Assembly: GCF_003217325.1 (NCBI RefSeq)
Contig: NZ_QJTI01000001.1
Location: forward strand, 298,662-362,661
Reading direction: 5' to 3'
Source: Rhodopseudomonas faecalis
GTDB lineage: Bacteria; Pseudomonadota; Alphaproteobacteria; Rhizobiales; Xanthobacteraceae
DNA length: 64,000 nucleotides
This document shows positions 35,937 to 45,735 of the stretch, piece by piece. A program made the translations under genes and the position numbers. The notes beneath the pieces are model-generated. The model made no database searches, was not told where the DNA came from, and saw only the letters and a list, made by a program, of their open reading frames with translations. The number at the start of each line of letters is the position of its first letter. Position 1 is the stretch's first letter.

Positions 35937-37676
35937 ATGATCGAGACTTACGCACAACCGCGATTTGCCGCGCCAAAAACGCCCAATAACCGGGTCAATC
36001 CCGGCCGGGGTTTGGCGAGCGTGATCGATTTTGTCACCGGCAGCCATGTCCGCGCGGTGGCCTTTCTCGCGCTGGTCGGCTTGTTGTTCATACTGCCCGG
36101 CTTCTTTAACATCCCGCCGATCGACCGGGACGAGGCGCGGTTTGCCCAAGCCACCAAACAGATGGTGGAAACCGGCGATTTCGTCGACATCCGTTTCCAG
36201 AACGAGGTGCGCTACAAGAAGCCGGTCGGCATCTATTGGCTGCAGGCGGCTGTGGTCGAGACCGCTTCGACCTTGGGGCTGCCGCGCGCCGAGGTGCGGA
36301 TCTGGCTGTATCGCGTGCCCTCGATGGCCGGCGCCATCGGCGCGGTGCTTTTGACCTATTGGACCGCGCTCGCGTTCGTATCGCGGCGAGGGGCCGTGTT
36401 GGCTGCGCTGATCATGTGCAGCTCGATCCTGCTTGGGGTCGAAGCACGGCTCGCCAAGACCGACGCGATGCTGCTGCTGACCGTGATCGCCACCATGGGG
36501 GCGATGGCGCGCGCCTATCTGTCCTGGCAGCGCGATGAGGACACCCCGCCCTGGACCGTGCCCGCGGTGTTCTGGACCGCGATTGCCGGCGGCATCCTGC
36601 TGAAAGGGCCGCTGATCCTGCTGTTCGTGCTGCTGACGGCCGGCACGCTGGCGGTGCTCGACCGCTCGCTCGCCTGGCTGTGGCGGCTGCGGCCGCTGTT
36701 CGGGCTGCCATGGGTGCTGCTTTTGGTGCTGCCCTGGTTCATCGCGATCTTCCTGCGCGCCGGCGACACGTTCTTCTCCGACTCGGTCGGCGGCGACATG
36801 CTGAGCAAGATCGCCAGCGGCCAGGAATCCCATGGCGCGCCGCCCGGCCTGTATCTGGCGCTGTTCTGGGTGACCTTCTGGCCCGGCGCGCCGCTGGCGG
36901 CGATGGCGGCACCGGCGGTGTGGCGCTCGCGCCGCGAGCCCGGTGCGCAATATCTGCTGGCCTGGCTGCTGCCGGCCTGGATCGTGTTCGAGCTGGTGAT
37001 CACCAAGCTGCCGCATTATGTGCTGCCGCTCTATCCGGCGATCGCGATCCTGACCGCTGGCGCGCTGGAGCGCCGGGTGCTGTCGCGGTCCTGGCTGACG
37101 CGCGGCGCGGCCTGGTGGTTCGCCATTCCGGCGATCGTGCTCACCGTTGCCGTGGTCGGCGCCATCTGGCTGACTAAACAGCCGGCGTTCCTGGCCTGGC
37201 CGTTCGTGGCGGTGTCGATGATCCTCGGGCTGCTGGCCTGGCGGCTCTATGAAGACGTGCGCGCCGAGCAGTCGCTGCTCAATGCGGTCGCGTCCGCGCT
37301 GTTTCTCAGCATTGCGGTGTACGGCATCGTGATCCCGTCGCTAAAACCGCTGTTCCCGAGCGTCGAGATCGCGCGCGCGCTGCGCAGCGTGGTGTGCGTC
37401 GGGCCGAAGGCTGCCGCCTCGGGCTATCAGGAACCGAGCCTCGTGTTCATGACCGGCACCCAGACGCTGCTGACCGACGGCTCCGGTGCCGCCGACTTCC
37501 TGCTGCAGGGCAGCTGCCGGTTCGCGCTGGTGGAATCGCGCACCGAACGCGCTTTCGCCGCCCGCGCAGACGCGATCGGGCTGCGCTACAACGTCGCCAC
37601 CCGAATCGAGGGCTACAACTTCTCGCAGGGCCGGGCGATCTCGGTCGCGGTGTTCCGTTCCGAAGGCACAGAATAG
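35937..37676 (+). CDS. ArnT/GT39-type polyprenyl-phosphate sugar transferase
   Basis: 579-aa membrane glycosyltransferase with about 12 helices. The first periplasmic loop holds the signature IDRDEARFAQATKQMVETGD, then YKKPVGIYWLQ, as in ArnT and the Rhizobium RgtA-D galacturonosyltransferases. These move a sugar from dodecaprenyl- or undecaprenyl-phosphate to lipid A or core. Followed 11 bp later by a PAP2 phosphatase and then a GT2/LAB_N pair that could make the lipid-linked donor. The sugar is not determined by the sequence. Confidence 0.87.
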   Translation: MIETYAQPRFAAPKTPNNRVNPGRGLASVIDFVTGSHVRAVAFLALVGLLFILPGFFNIPPIDRDEARFAQATKQMVETGDFVDIRFQNEVRYKKPVGIYWLQAAVVETASTLGLPRAEVRIWLYRVPSMAGAIGAVLLTYWTALAFVSRRGAVLAALIMCSSILLGVEARLAKTDAMLLLTVIATMGAMARAYLSWQRDEDTPPWTVPAVFWTAIAGGILLKGPLILLFVLLTAGTLAVLDRSLAWLWRLRPLFGLPWVLLLVLPWFIAIFLRAGDTFFSDSVGGDMLSKIASGQESHGAPPGLYLALFWVTFWPGAPLAAMAAPAVWRSRREPGAQYLLAWLLPAWIVFELVITKLPHYVLPLYPAIAILTAGALERRVLSRSWLTRGAAWWFAIPAIVLTVAVVGAIWLTKQPAFLAWPFVAVSMILGLLAWRLYEDVRAEQSLLNAVASALFLSIAVYGIVIPSLKPLFPSVEIARALRSVVCVGPKAAASGYQEPSLVFMTGTQTLLTDGSGAADFLLQGSCRFALVESRTERAFAARADAIGLRYNVATRIEGYNFSQGRAISVAVFRSEGTE

Positions 37677-37687
37677 AGGCGGCACAG

Positions 37688-38530
37688 ATGACCCCCGGAG
37701 CGCGCGGCGGGCCGCCGTCTTATGTGACTGAGCTCGGCGCGATCGTTGCCGGGGCCTTGCGTCAACTGGTCCGGCAGCCGTCGCATTCGCGCCGTGCTGT
37801 CGCGGCGCGCTATTGGGCGCGGCGCATGCTGCTGCTCACCGCGCTGTTGGCGGTGGTGATCGCGGTGCTGATGGTGGCACTCGACGCCACCGAGATCGGC
37901 TGGATGCCCCCGCGCGGCACCGCGGCGCTGTGGCCGGTGCGGATCATCACCGATTTCGGCAAATCGGCCTATGTGCTGTGGACGTTGGCGCTACTGCTGC
38001 TGGCGCTGGTGCTGATCGCAGCGAAGCTCGGCGCCTGGAGGCGCGTGGTGCTGCTGTCGCTGGCGACGCGCGTGCAGTTCCTGTTTCTGGCGGTGCTGGT
38101 GCCGGTGCTGATCGGCGACGTCCTGAAGGGCGTGATCGGCCGCGGCCGGCCGTTCGTCGGCGGCGAGGCCAACGCTTTCAATTTCTCGCACTTCGCCTGG
38201 AGCGAAGCCTATGCCAGCCTGCCGTCCGGCCACGCCACCACGGCGTTTGCGCTGGCCTTCGCGGTCTCGGCGCTGTGGCCGCGCACCATGGCATGGATGT
38301 TCGGCTATGCGATTCTGATTGCGGTCAGCCGGCTGGTGCTGCTGGCCCATCATCCCAGCGACGTGGTGGCCGGCGCGCTGACCGGCATCATCGGCGCGAT
38401 GGCGGTGCGCTACTGGTTCGCCGCGCGGCGGCTGGCGTTCACGATCCAGCCAGATGGCCGCATTGTGGCGCTGCCGGGGCCGTCGCTGGATCAGCTCAAA
38501 AAGGTTGCCCGCGGGGCTTTCCCCTCATAA
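37688..38530 (+). CDS. PAP2-family membrane phosphatase
   Basis: 280-aa integral membrane protein with the three PAP2 motifs: KGVIGRGRP (K-x6-RP), LPSGHATT, and SRLVLLAHHPSD (SR-x5-H-x3-D). About six helices. Candidates are a lipid A phosphatase (LpxE/LpxF-like) or a polyprenyl-pyrophosphate phosphatase. Context with an ArnT-like transferase favours lipid A remodelling. ATG at 37688 chosen; the upstream in-frame stretch lies inside the transferase gene. Confidence 0.88.
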   Translation: MTPGARGGPPSYVTELGAIVAGALRQLVRQPSHSRRAVAARYWARRMLLLTALLAVVIAVLMVALDATEIGWMPPRGTAALWPVRIITDFGKSAYVLWTLALLLLALVLIAAKLGAWRRVVLLSLATRVQFLFLAVLVPVLIGDVLKGVIGRGRPFVGGEANAFNFSHFAWSEAYASLPSGHATTAFALAFAVSALWPRTMAWMFGYAILIAVSRLVLLAHHPSDVVAGALTGIIGAMAVRYWFAARRLAFTIQPDGRIVALPGPSLDQLKKVARGAFPS

Positions 38531-38531
38531 A

Positions 38532-38578
38532 AGCGGGCCACCGCGACCCGCTGTCGCGTCATCCCGCGATACCGCGGG
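38532..38578 (+). repeat. Two intercistronic hairpins
   Basis: AGCGGG (38532-38537)/CCCGCT (38547-38552) and CCCGCG (38563-38568)/CGCGGG (38573-38578, 4-nt loop) form two short stems in the 62-bp gap between the PAP2 and GT2 genes. No T-run follows. They may be processing or weak termination structures. Confidence 0.4.
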
Positions 38579-38592
38579 CCTCTGATCCAACC

Positions 38593-39354
38593 ATGAGCGA
38601 ACCTGTGACCCATTCCGGCGCAACACCTGGCGTGTCGATCGTCGTTCCCGTCCGCAACGAGGCCGACAATGTCGAGCCCTTGATTGCCGAGATCGCCGCT
38701 GCCCTCGACGGACGCTGGGCCTACGAGATCATTTATGTCGATGACGGTTCCAGCGATGCCACGCCGCAGCGGCTGGCGGCGCTGCGCGGCCGGCTGCCGC
38801 ATTTGCGCCAGGTCCGCCACGAGCAGTCATGCGGGCAATCGGCGGCGGTGCGCAGCGGCGTCCGCCATGCGCGCGGCGCGATCGTCGCGACGCTCGACGG
38901 CGATGGCCAGAACAATCCGGCATTCCTGCCCGATCTGATCGCGGCGATCGAAAAGGGCGGCGCGCGCGTTGGTCTCGCGGCCGGGCAGCGCGTCGGCCGC
39001 AAGGATACGGGTTTTAAAAAGATTCAGTCGCGGATCGCCAATACCGTCCGCAATGGCATTTTGCGCGACGGCACCCGTGACAGCGGTTGCGGGCTGAAAG
39101 CGTTCCGCCGCGAGGTGTTTTTGGCGCTGCCGTATTTTGACGGGCTGCACCGCTTTCTGCCGGCGCTGGTGCGCCGCGAGGGTTTTGACATCGTCTATGT
39201 CGACGTCGCGGATCGGCCGCGGCTGTCCGGCGTGTCCAACTATGGTTTCTTTGACCGGCTGTGGATCGGCATCATGGATCTGGCCGGCGTGTGGTGGCTG
39301 ATCAGGCGCAAGAAGGCCACCCCGGTGGTGAGTGAGGTAACGAGCCGTGACTGA
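38593..39354 (+). CDS. GT2 glycosyltransferase (polyprenyl-phosphate sugar synthase-like)
   Basis: 253-aa family 2 glycosyltransferase: VSIVVPVRNEADNVEPL, YVDDGSSDAT, TLDGDGQNNP (DxD-like), and RDSGCGLKAFRREV. Unlike ArnC/DPM1-type synthases it has no clear C-terminal helix pair; only IMDLAGVWWLI near the end is hydrophobic. By order it resembles RgtE, which makes dodecaprenyl-phosphate galacturonic acid in Rhizobium, but the sugar here is inferred, not shown. Overlaps the next gene by 8 bp. Confidence 0.87.
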   Translation: MSEPVTHSGATPGVSIVVPVRNEADNVEPLIAEIAAALDGRWAYEIIYVDDGSSDATPQRLAALRGRLPHLRQVRHEQSCGQSAAVRSGVRHARGAIVATLDGDGQNNPAFLPDLIAAIEKGGARVGLAAGQRVGRKDTGFKKIQSRIANTVRNGILRDGTRDSGCGLKAFRREVFLALPYFDGLHRFLPALVRREGFDIVYVDVADRPRLSGVSNYGFFDRLWIGIMDLAGVWWLIRRKKATPVVSEVTSRD

Positions 39355-39670
39355 TCTGTTCAATCTGCTCGGCGCTTACTTGCACGACGTATTCGTCATC
39401 AAGTTCGACGGCTGGGTGATCCTCGGCTTTGTCGCGCAGGCGATGTTCACGATGCGCTTCGTGGTGCAGTGGATCGCCTCGGAGCGCGCCCGCAAGAGCG
39501 TGATTCCGGTGGCGTTCTGGTTCTTCTCGATCGGGGGCGGCATTCTGCTGCTGATCTATGCGCTGTACCGGCGCGATCCGGTGTTCATCGCCGGTCAGGC
39601 GTTCGGCCTGATCGTGTATTTCCGGAACATGTATTTCATCATCTTGCACGGCCGGCAGACCGCGGCCTGA
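39347..39670 (+). CDS. LAB_N (lipid A biosynthesis N-terminal) membrane protein
   Basis: 107-aa protein with three or four membrane helices and the LAB_N pattern: FVAQAMFTMRFVVQWIASERARKS-type segment, SIGGGILLLIYALYRRDP and GLIVYFRNMYFI. Found beside GT2 enzymes, where it resembles RgtF or a small flippase subunit. Starts at GTG 39347 inside the end of the GT2 gene. Ends 24 bp from the convergent metC. Confidence 0.85.
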   Translation: MTDLFNLLGAYLHDVFVIKFDGWVILGFVAQAMFTMRFVVQWIASERARKSVIPVAFWFFSIGGGILLLIYALYRRDPVFIAGQAFGLIVYFRNMYFIILHGRQTAA

Positions 39671-39694
39671 TCGCCGCGGTCATCACGCACAGGC

Positions 39695-40885
39695 TCATTG
39701 CGCGGCGGCAAAGGCCGCAAAGCCGCGCTCAAGATCCGCTTTCAGATCCTCGGTGTTTTCCAGGCCGATATGCAGGCGCAGCGCCGGGCCGCCCGGATGC
39801 CACTTGGTCGCGGTGCGATAGCTCGCGCAGTCGAACGGGATGATCAGGCTTTCAAAGCCGCCCCAGGAATAGCCCATCCCGAACAGTTGCAGCGCGTTCA
39901 GCAGCGCATCGACCGCGCGCTGCGGTGCCGGCTGCAGCACGATGCTGAACAGACCACTGGCGCCGGTGAAATCGCGCTTCCAGATCGCGTGGCCGGGATC
40001 GGTTTCCAGCGCCGGATGCAACACGCGCTGTACCTCCGGCCGGGCGCCGAGCCAGCGCGCCATCTCCAGACCCGATTGCTGATGATGGGCGAGCCGCACC
40101 GCCAGCGTGCGCAGTCCGCGCAGCGCCAAAAAAGTATCGTCCGGGCCGACGCAGACGCCGAGCGCGCGCACCGCGTCATCAACCAGCGGCCAGGCTTTGC
40201 TGTTGGCGGCGATGGTGCCGAACATGATGTCGGAATGGCCGCCGATATATTTGGTGGCGGCCTGGATCGAAATATCGACGCCTTGCTCGAGCGAGCGATG
40301 ATAAAGCGGCGTCGCCCAAGTGTTGTCATCGATCACCAGCGCGCCGCGCGCATGGGCGATCTCGGCAATCGCCGGGATGTCCGGCATTTCCAGTGATTGC
40401 GAGCCGGGCGCCTCGACGAACACCGCGCGGGTGTTGGGACGGAACAGCGCCTCGATGCCGGCGCCGATCAGCGGATCGAAATAGCTGGTCTCGATCCCGA
40501 AGCGTTGCAGCAGGCCGTCACAGAACAGCCGGGTCGGGCGATAGACATTGTCACAGACCAGCACATGATCGCCGGTCTTCAGCACCGCCAAAAGGCTGGT
40601 CGAGATCGCCGCGACGCCGGAGGGGGCAAGTGCCACCCCGGCACAGGCCGGGCCTTCGAGCGTTGCCAGCGCCTGCTGCAACGCTTTGGTGGTCGGGGTG
40701 CCGTGGCGGCCATAGGAGTACTCGCCGCGATGCGCGTGCAAATCCTCGGCGCTCGGATAGAGCACGGTCGAGCCACGCACCACTGGCGGGTTAACAAAAC
40801 CTTTCTGTGCCGAAGTGTCGCGTCCGGAGGTGACCAGGCTGGTTTCCACGGTAACGGGGCTGCCGCTGGAATCTGATGAGGACAT
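39695..40885 (-). CDS. metC: Cystathionine beta-lyase
   Basis: 396-aa PLP enzyme of the Cys/Met metabolism family. Visible are YSYGRHGTPTTKALQ (phosphate-binding Tyr-x-Arg), the segment VIDDNTWATPLYHR, and QAATKYIGGHSDIMFG with the PLP lysine. Splits cystathionine to homocysteine, pyruvate and ammonia in methionine synthesis. MetC is preferred over gamma-synthase because of DDNTWATP and overall length. Start ATG at 40885; convergent with the LAB_N gene. Confidence 0.92.
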   Translation of the reverse strand: MSSSDSSGSPVTVETSLVTSGRDTSAQKGFVNPPVVRGSTVLYPSAEDLHAHRGEYSYGRHGTPTTKALQQALATLEGPACAGVALAPSGVAAISTSLLAVLKTGDHVLVCDNVYRPTRLFCDGLLQRFGIETSYFDPLIGAGIEALFRPNTRAVFVEAPGSQSLEMPDIPAIAEIAHARGALVIDDNTWATPLYHRSLEQGVDISIQAATKYIGGHSDIMFGTIAANSKAWPLVDDAVRALGVCVGPDDTFLALRGLRTLAVRLAHHQQSGLEMARWLGARPEVQRVLHPALETDPGHAIWKRDFTGASGLFSIVLQPAPQRAVDALLNALQLFGMGYSWGGFESLIIPFDCASYRTATKWHPGGPALRLHIGLENTEDLKADLERGFAAFAAAQ

Positions 40886-41205
40886 ACGATCTGACCAAAT
40901 GTGTCGCAGGTGGAAGAAGGCCGAAGCGGTCGAAGGCGCGGGCGCGTGCGCAATCTAATAGCAGCCGGGAGAAGATCGCCGTCAACCCCTTGACCCGGAG
41001 CCTGAACTCGTTCTGTGATGGGCCCATTCCTATTTGTGTTGCTGCGCATTAAGCGACTGGCTGTGACCTTCGACCGAATCGAATTCCGGCCAGCGAGCTG
41101 CTATCGGATCGGCTGCCGGACGGCGCCGGGGCGATTGCCTCGGATGCGCCACGTCAGCGCGAATCACGATAAATGCGTTCTGGACGTCCCTTGAAAGGCC
41201 AAACT
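40886..41205. other. Divergent intergenic region metC/aapJ
   Basis: 320 bp holding the promoters of both genes. I see no riboswitch-like structure and no strong -35/-10 pair. AAAGG 8 nt before 41206 is the aapJ ribosome site. Confidence 0.4.
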
Positions 41206-42237
41206 ATGAAACCCGCCATCGTTGCATTTACCTTTGCTGTCGCCGCCGGCCTGTCGCACGCCGCCATGGCACAGCCCACCAAGCCGGGCGTCACCCTCGA
41301 GCGCGTTCAGAAGGAAGGTGTCATTTCCTGCGGCGTCAGCCAGGGGCTGCCGGGCTTCTCGACGCCGGACGACAAGGGCAACTGGACCGGCCTTGATGTC
41401 GATGTGTGCCGCGCGGTGGCGGCGGCGATCTTCAATGATCCGACCAAGGTCAAGTTTGTGCCGCTGTCGGCCAAGGACCGGTTCACCGCGCTGCAGTCCG
41501 GCGAGATCGACCTGTTGTCGCGCAACACCACCTGGACGCTGTCGCGCGACACCTCGCTCGGCGTCAACTTCACCGGCGTCACCTATTATGACGGCCAGGG
41601 TTTCATGGTGAAGAAGTCGCTCAAGGTGAACTCGGCGCTGGAACTGAACAGCGCCTCGATCTGCGTGCAGACCGGCACCACCAACGAGCAGAACGTTGCC
41701 GATTACTTCAAGGGCAACAACATGAAATATGAGGTGATCGCGTTTGGCACGGCCGACGAATCCCTCAAGGCCTATGAGTCCGGCCGCTGCGACGTGTTCA
41801 CCTCGGACGTCTCGCAGCTCTATGCGCTGCGGCTGAAGCTGGCCACGCCGGCGGATCATGTCGTGCTGCCGGAAGTGGTGTCCAAGGAACCGCTCGGCCC
41901 GCTGGTGCGCCACGGCGATGATCAGTGGTTCGACATTGTCAAGTGGACGCTGTTCGCCACCATCAATGCGGAGGAACTCGGCATCACCCAGAAGAACGTC
42001 GAGGACCAGGCCAAGCTCGACAAGCCGGAATTGAAGCGGGTGCTCGGCACCGACGGCAATCTCGGCGAGCAGCTCGGGCTCAGCAACGACTGGGTGGTGC
42101 GGATCGTCAAGGCGGTCGGCAATTACGGCGAAATGTTCGATCGCAATGTCGGCGCTGGCTCCAAGCTCGGCATCGCGCGCGGCCTGAACCAACCCTGGAA
42201 CAAGGGCGGCATTCAGTTCGCGCCGCCGATCCGCTGA
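41206..42237 (+). CDS. aapJ: General L-amino acid ABC transporter binding protein
   Basis: 343-aa periplasmic binding protein, signal peptide residues 1-22 (SHAAMA), then VISCGVSQGLPGFS, GLDVDVCRAVAAAIF, NTTWTLSRD and VQTGTTNEQN. These fit AapJ/BztA, which collect glutamate, aspartate and neutral L-amino acids. First gene of aapJQMP; 11 bp before aapQ. Start at 41206 preferred over 41173 by its Shine-Dalgarno. Confidence 0.94.
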   Translation: MKPAIVAFTFAVAAGLSHAAMAQPTKPGVTLERVQKEGVISCGVSQGLPGFSTPDDKGNWTGLDVDVCRAVAAAIFNDPTKVKFVPLSAKDRFTALQSGEIDLLSRNTTWTLSRDTSLGVNFTGVTYYDGQGFMVKKSLKVNSALELNSASICVQTGTTNEQNVADYFKGNNMKYEVIAFGTADESLKAYESGRCDVFTSDVSQLYALRLKLATPADHVVLPEVVSKEPLGPLVRHGDDQWFDIVKWTLFATINAEELGITQKNVEDQAKLDKPELKRVLGTDGNLGEQLGLSNDWVVRIVKAVGNYGEMFDRNVGAGSKLGIARGLNQPWNKGGIQFAPPIR

Positions 42238-42248
42238 CCTGAGCGCGC

Positions 42249-43454
42249 ATGACGATCGCGCCCCGTCCACCGCCGGCGCAATGGGGCATTCGGCTTCGCC
42301 GAATGCTCGGCGGTCGGTCTGGTTGGGGCGGGCTGCTGTTGCAACTGTTGTTTCTCGTGGCCCTGATCTGGATCGGCTACGAGATCGTCGATAACGCCCG
42401 CGGCAATCTCGCCAATCAGCGGATTGCCTCGGGCTTTTCGTTTATGTCGCATACTGCGGGGTTCGGGGTCAGCCAGGCGCTGATCCCCTATAGCGAGGCC
42501 GACAGCTACACCCGCGTCTTTCTGGTTGGCCTGGTCAATACGCTCGCGGTGTCGGTGGTCGGCATCGTGTTCGCCACCATTTTGGGCTTTGTGATCGCGC
42601 TGTGTCGGCTGTCGCCAAACTGGCTGGTGGCGAGGATCGGCGGCGCCTATGTCGAGCTGGTGCGCAACCTGCCGCTGCTGTTCCAGATCCTGTTTTGGTA
42701 TCTGGCCGTGCTCGGCACCTTGCCGAACCCGCGGCAGAGCGTGTCGCTGTTCGACACCTTCTTCCTGTCCATTCGCGGCATCGTGGTGCCCCGGCCGATC
42801 GGCGAGGCCGGCCTCGGCGCATTCCTGCTGGCGCTGGCGATCGCTGCCGCGGTGGCGATCCTGCTGCCGATCTATGCGCGCCGGCGGCTGTATCGCACCG
42901 GGCGCCGGCTGCGGGTCTGGCCGGTGGTACTCGCCACGCTGATCGTGCTGCCGACGCTGGCGATGGCGATCTTCGGCCGTCCGGTCAGCTTTGAGATTCC
43001 AGAACTGAAGGGCTTCAATTTCGCCGGCGGCGCGCGGTTGCCGCCGGAATTCGTGGCGCTGACGCTGGCGCTGTCGACCTATACCGCGGCGTTCATCGCC
43101 GAGATCGTCAGGGCCGGCATCCAGTCGGTGCCGAAAGGTCAGATGGAGGCGGGGGCGTCGCTCGGCCTGTCGCACGGCACCACGCTGCGGCTGATCGTCA
43201 TTCCGCAGGCGCTGCGGGTAATCCTGCCGCCTTTGACCAATCAGTATCTCAACCTCACCAAAAACTCGTCGCTGGCGGTAGCGATCGGCTATCCTGACTT
43301 GTTCTCGGTGTTTGCCGGCACCACGCTCAGCCAGACCGGGCAGGCGATCGAGATCATCGCCATCACCATGGGCGTCTATCTGCTGCTGTCGCTGATCACC
43401 AGCGCGCTGATGAGTTTTTACGCCTGGCGCCTCGGACGGAGTATGGGCCCATGA
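42249..43454 (+). CDS. aapQ: General L-amino acid ABC transporter permease
   Basis: 401-aa permease of the HisMQ class: conserved NTLAVSVVG entry helix, AYVELVRNLPLLFQILFWY, and the EAA loop EAGASLGLSHGTTLRLIVIPQALRV. Length equals AapQ. Overlaps aapM by 4 bp (ATGA). Confidence 0.94.
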   Translation: MTIAPRPPPAQWGIRLRRMLGGRSGWGGLLLQLLFLVALIWIGYEIVDNARGNLANQRIASGFSFMSHTAGFGVSQALIPYSEADSYTRVFLVGLVNTLAVSVVGIVFATILGFVIALCRLSPNWLVARIGGAYVELVRNLPLLFQILFWYLAVLGTLPNPRQSVSLFDTFFLSIRGIVVPRPIGEAGLGAFLLALAIAAAVAILLPIYARRRLYRTGRRLRVWPVVLATLIVLPTLAMAIFGRPVSFEIPELKGFNFAGGARLPPEFVALTLALSTYTAAFIAEIVRAGIQSVPKGQMEAGASLGLSHGTTLRLIVIPQALRVILPPLTNQYLNLTKNSSLAVAIGYPDLFSVFAGTTLSQTGQAIEIIAITMGVYLLLSLITSALMSFYAWRLGRSMGP

Positions 43455-44953
43455 CCGAGCGTCCGAGCTGCGCCTTTGTCGCCGAACAATTGGTGCCGCC
43501 GCGCCCGGCGCCGGTGCGGAGCACCGGCATCATCAGCCTGTTTCAAAGCCGGCTGCTCAACTCGCCGACCAACATCCTGCTGACCATCATCAGCGTGCTG
43601 CTGCTCTATTACACGCTGGTGCCGAGCATCAAATTCCTGCTGATCGATGCGGTGTGGCAGGGCGAAAGCCGCACCGACTGTTTGGCGCCGGGAGCCGGGC
43701 AGGTGGTCGGCGCCTGCTGGCCATTCGTGCAGGCGAAATTCGCGCAGTTCGTCTATGGCTTCTATCCCGAGCCGGAACGCTGGCGCGTCAATCTCACCTT
43801 CGCGCTCGGCGCCTTGCTGATGCTGCCGCTGCTAATCCCGCGCGCGCCGGCCAAGGCCGCCAATGCCGCGGTGTTCTTCATTGCATTTCCGGTGCTCGCT
43901 TATTTCCTGCTGCATGGCGGCGGGCTGCGCGGCTTCGCGTTGAGCTGGAGCGCCGATGCGCTCGAGGCGCTGGCCGGCTCCTTCGTCGGGGCCGGGCACA
44001 AACTCGGCGCCAGTGCCTCCTTCGCCGCGCCGCTCGGCCATGCGATTGCCGCGTTCGGCTCGGCCTTGACGCTAGCGATCGCACCGCTGACCTGGCTGCG
44101 CGACCAGATCCAGAGCTCGGCATACGCGCTGTGGATCGATCTCGCCGGCACCGCGGCGATCACGTCGGTGCTGCTGTTCTTGTTGGCGGGCGGCTTCCGC
44201 AACGGCTGGGCGGCGTTGCTGCGCAGCGTTGCGGTGTTTGCCGCGATTGCGCTGGTGATGCTGGCGCTGCGGCTCGATCGCGGCGGCCTGCCGGTGGTCG
44301 ATACCAGGTTGTGGGGCGGGCTATTGGTGACGCTGGTGGTCTCGGTGACTGGCATCGTCGCCTCGCTGCCGATCGGCATTGCGCTGGCGCTGGGCCGGCG
44401 TTCGGCGATCCCGCTGATCCGGATTTTTTCCGTGGCATTCATCGAGTTCTGGCGCGGTGTGCCGCTGATCACCGTGCTGTTCTTCGCCACCTATATGCTG
44501 CCGCTGTTCCTGCCGGGCAATTTCACCGTGGATGGCCTGGTGCGGGTGCTGATCGGCATCGCGCTATTCGCCGGCGCCTATAATGCCGAGGTGATAAGGG
44601 GCGGGTTGCAGGCGATCCCGCGTGGCCAGGTCGAAGCTGCCAGTGCGCTCGGCCTGTCGTATTGGAAGACCAATGGGCTGATCGTGCTGCCGCAGGCGCT
44701 GCGTCACGTCATCCCCGGATTGGTGAATTCATTCATCGCGTTGTTCAAGGACACCTCGCTGGTGTCGATCGTGGCGCTGTTCGATCTGCTCGGCCAGTTG
44801 CGGGCGTCGCTCGCCGATCCGAACTGGTCGACGCCGACCACGCTGTTCACTGGCTTTGCCTTTACCGGATTCATCTATTTCGTGTTCTGCTTCGGGATGT
44901 CGCGCTACTCGCTCTCAGTCGAACATCGGCTGAATGCGCATCGGCGTCACTAA
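43451..44953 (+). CDS. aapM: General L-amino acid ABC transporter permease with internal insertion
   Basis: 500-aa permease. The N-terminal part ([10 protein letters not shown]...[14 protein letters not shown]) and the C-terminal core ([44 protein letters not shown]) align with AapM. Rhizobium AapM is about 384 aa; the extra 110 or so residues form one block between HGGGLRGF and [10 protein letters not shown] (about residues 155-285), with two or three further hydrophobic stretches. The frame is continuous. The insertion lies before the transport core, so function is probably kept. Stop overlaps the aapP start. Confidence 0.92.
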   Translation: MTERPSCAFVAEQLVPPRPAPVRSTGIISLFQSRLLNSPTNILLTIISVLLLYYTLVPSIKFLLIDAVWQGESRTDCLAPGAGQVVGACWPFVQAKFAQFVYGFYPEPERWRVNLTFALGALLMLPLLIPRAPAKAANAAVFFIAFPVLAYFLLHGGGLRGFALSWSADALEALAGSFVGAGHKLGASASFAAPLGHAIAAFGSALTLAIAPLTWLRDQIQSSAYALWIDLAGTAAITSVLLFLLAGGFRNGWAALLRSVAVFAAIALVMLALRLDRGGLPVVDTRLWGGLLVTLVVSVTGIVASLPIGIALALGRRSAIPLIRIFSVAFIEFWRGVPLITVLFFATYMLPLFLPGNFTVDGLVRVLIGIALFAGAYNAEVIRGGLQAIPRGQVEAASALGLSYWKTNGLIVLPQALRHVIPGLVNSFIALFKDTSLVSIVALFDLLGQLRASLADPNWSTPTTLFTGFAFTGFIYFVFCFGMSRYSLSVEHRLNAHRRH

Positions 44954-45711
44954 TGAGTGAAAATCACAAGATGGCAGCGCAACCGATCGTCAGCATCGCC
45001 GGGCTCAACAAATGGTACGGCGATTTCCATGTGCTGCGCGACATCAGCCTTGATGTCGCACGCGGCGAACGGATCGTGATCTGCGGGCCATCCGGCTCCG
45101 GCAAATCGACCTTGATCCGCTGCGTCAACGCGCTCGAGGAATTTCAGGAAGGCCGCATCACGGTCGATGGCATCGAGCTTGGCCCCAATCTGCGCCATGT
45201 CGATGACATCCGCCGCGAAGTCGGCATGGTGTTCCAGAGCTTCAACCTGTTTCCGCATCTCACGGTGCTGGAGAATTGTACGCTGGCACCGATCTGGGTG
45301 CGCAACATCCCCAAGAAGGATGCCGAAGCAACCGCGATGAAATTCTTGGAGCGGGTGCGCATTCCCGATAAGGCCAACAAATATCCCGGGCAGATTTCCG
45401 GCGGCCAGCAGCAGCGCGTCGCGATCGCGCGCGCGCTATCGATGAACCCGAAAGTAATGCTGTTCGATGAGCCGACCTCAGCGCTTGACCCGGAGATGGT
45501 CAAGGAGGTGCTCGACACCATGGTCGATCTCGCGCAGGAGGGCATGACCATGCTGGTGGTGACCCATGAGATGGGTTTTGCCCGGCAGGTCGCCAACCGC
45601 GTGGTGTTCATGGATGCTGGCCAGGTGATCGAGGCCAACGAGCCGCAGGAATTTTTCGCCAATCCGCAGCACACGCGCACCAAGCTGTTTTTGAGCCAGA
45701 TTTTGCGCTAG
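44953..45711 (+). CDS. aapP: General L-amino acid ABC transporter ATPase
   Basis: 252-aa ATPase: Walker [11 protein letters not shown]-loop [13 protein letters not shown], signature [15 protein letters not shown], Walker [14 protein letters not shown]-loop VVTHEMGFA. GlnQ/HisP class. Starts on the last base of the aapM stop (TAATG). Convergent with cysK, 24 bp apart. Confidence 0.95.
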   Translation: MSENHKMAAQPIVSIAGLNKWYGDFHVLRDISLDVARGERIVICGPSGSGKSTLIRCVNALEEFQEGRITVDGIELGPNLRHVDDIRREVGMVFQSFNLFPHLTVLENCTLAPIWVRNIPKKDAEATAMKFLERVRIPDKANKYPGQISGGQQQRVAIARALSMNPKVMLFDEPTSALDPEMVKEVLDTMVDLAQEGMTMLVVTHEMGFARQVANRVVFMDAGQVIEANEPQEFFANPQHTRTKLFLSQILR

Positions 45712-45735
45712 GGCACGCGCCATTGTTGCGAGGCG

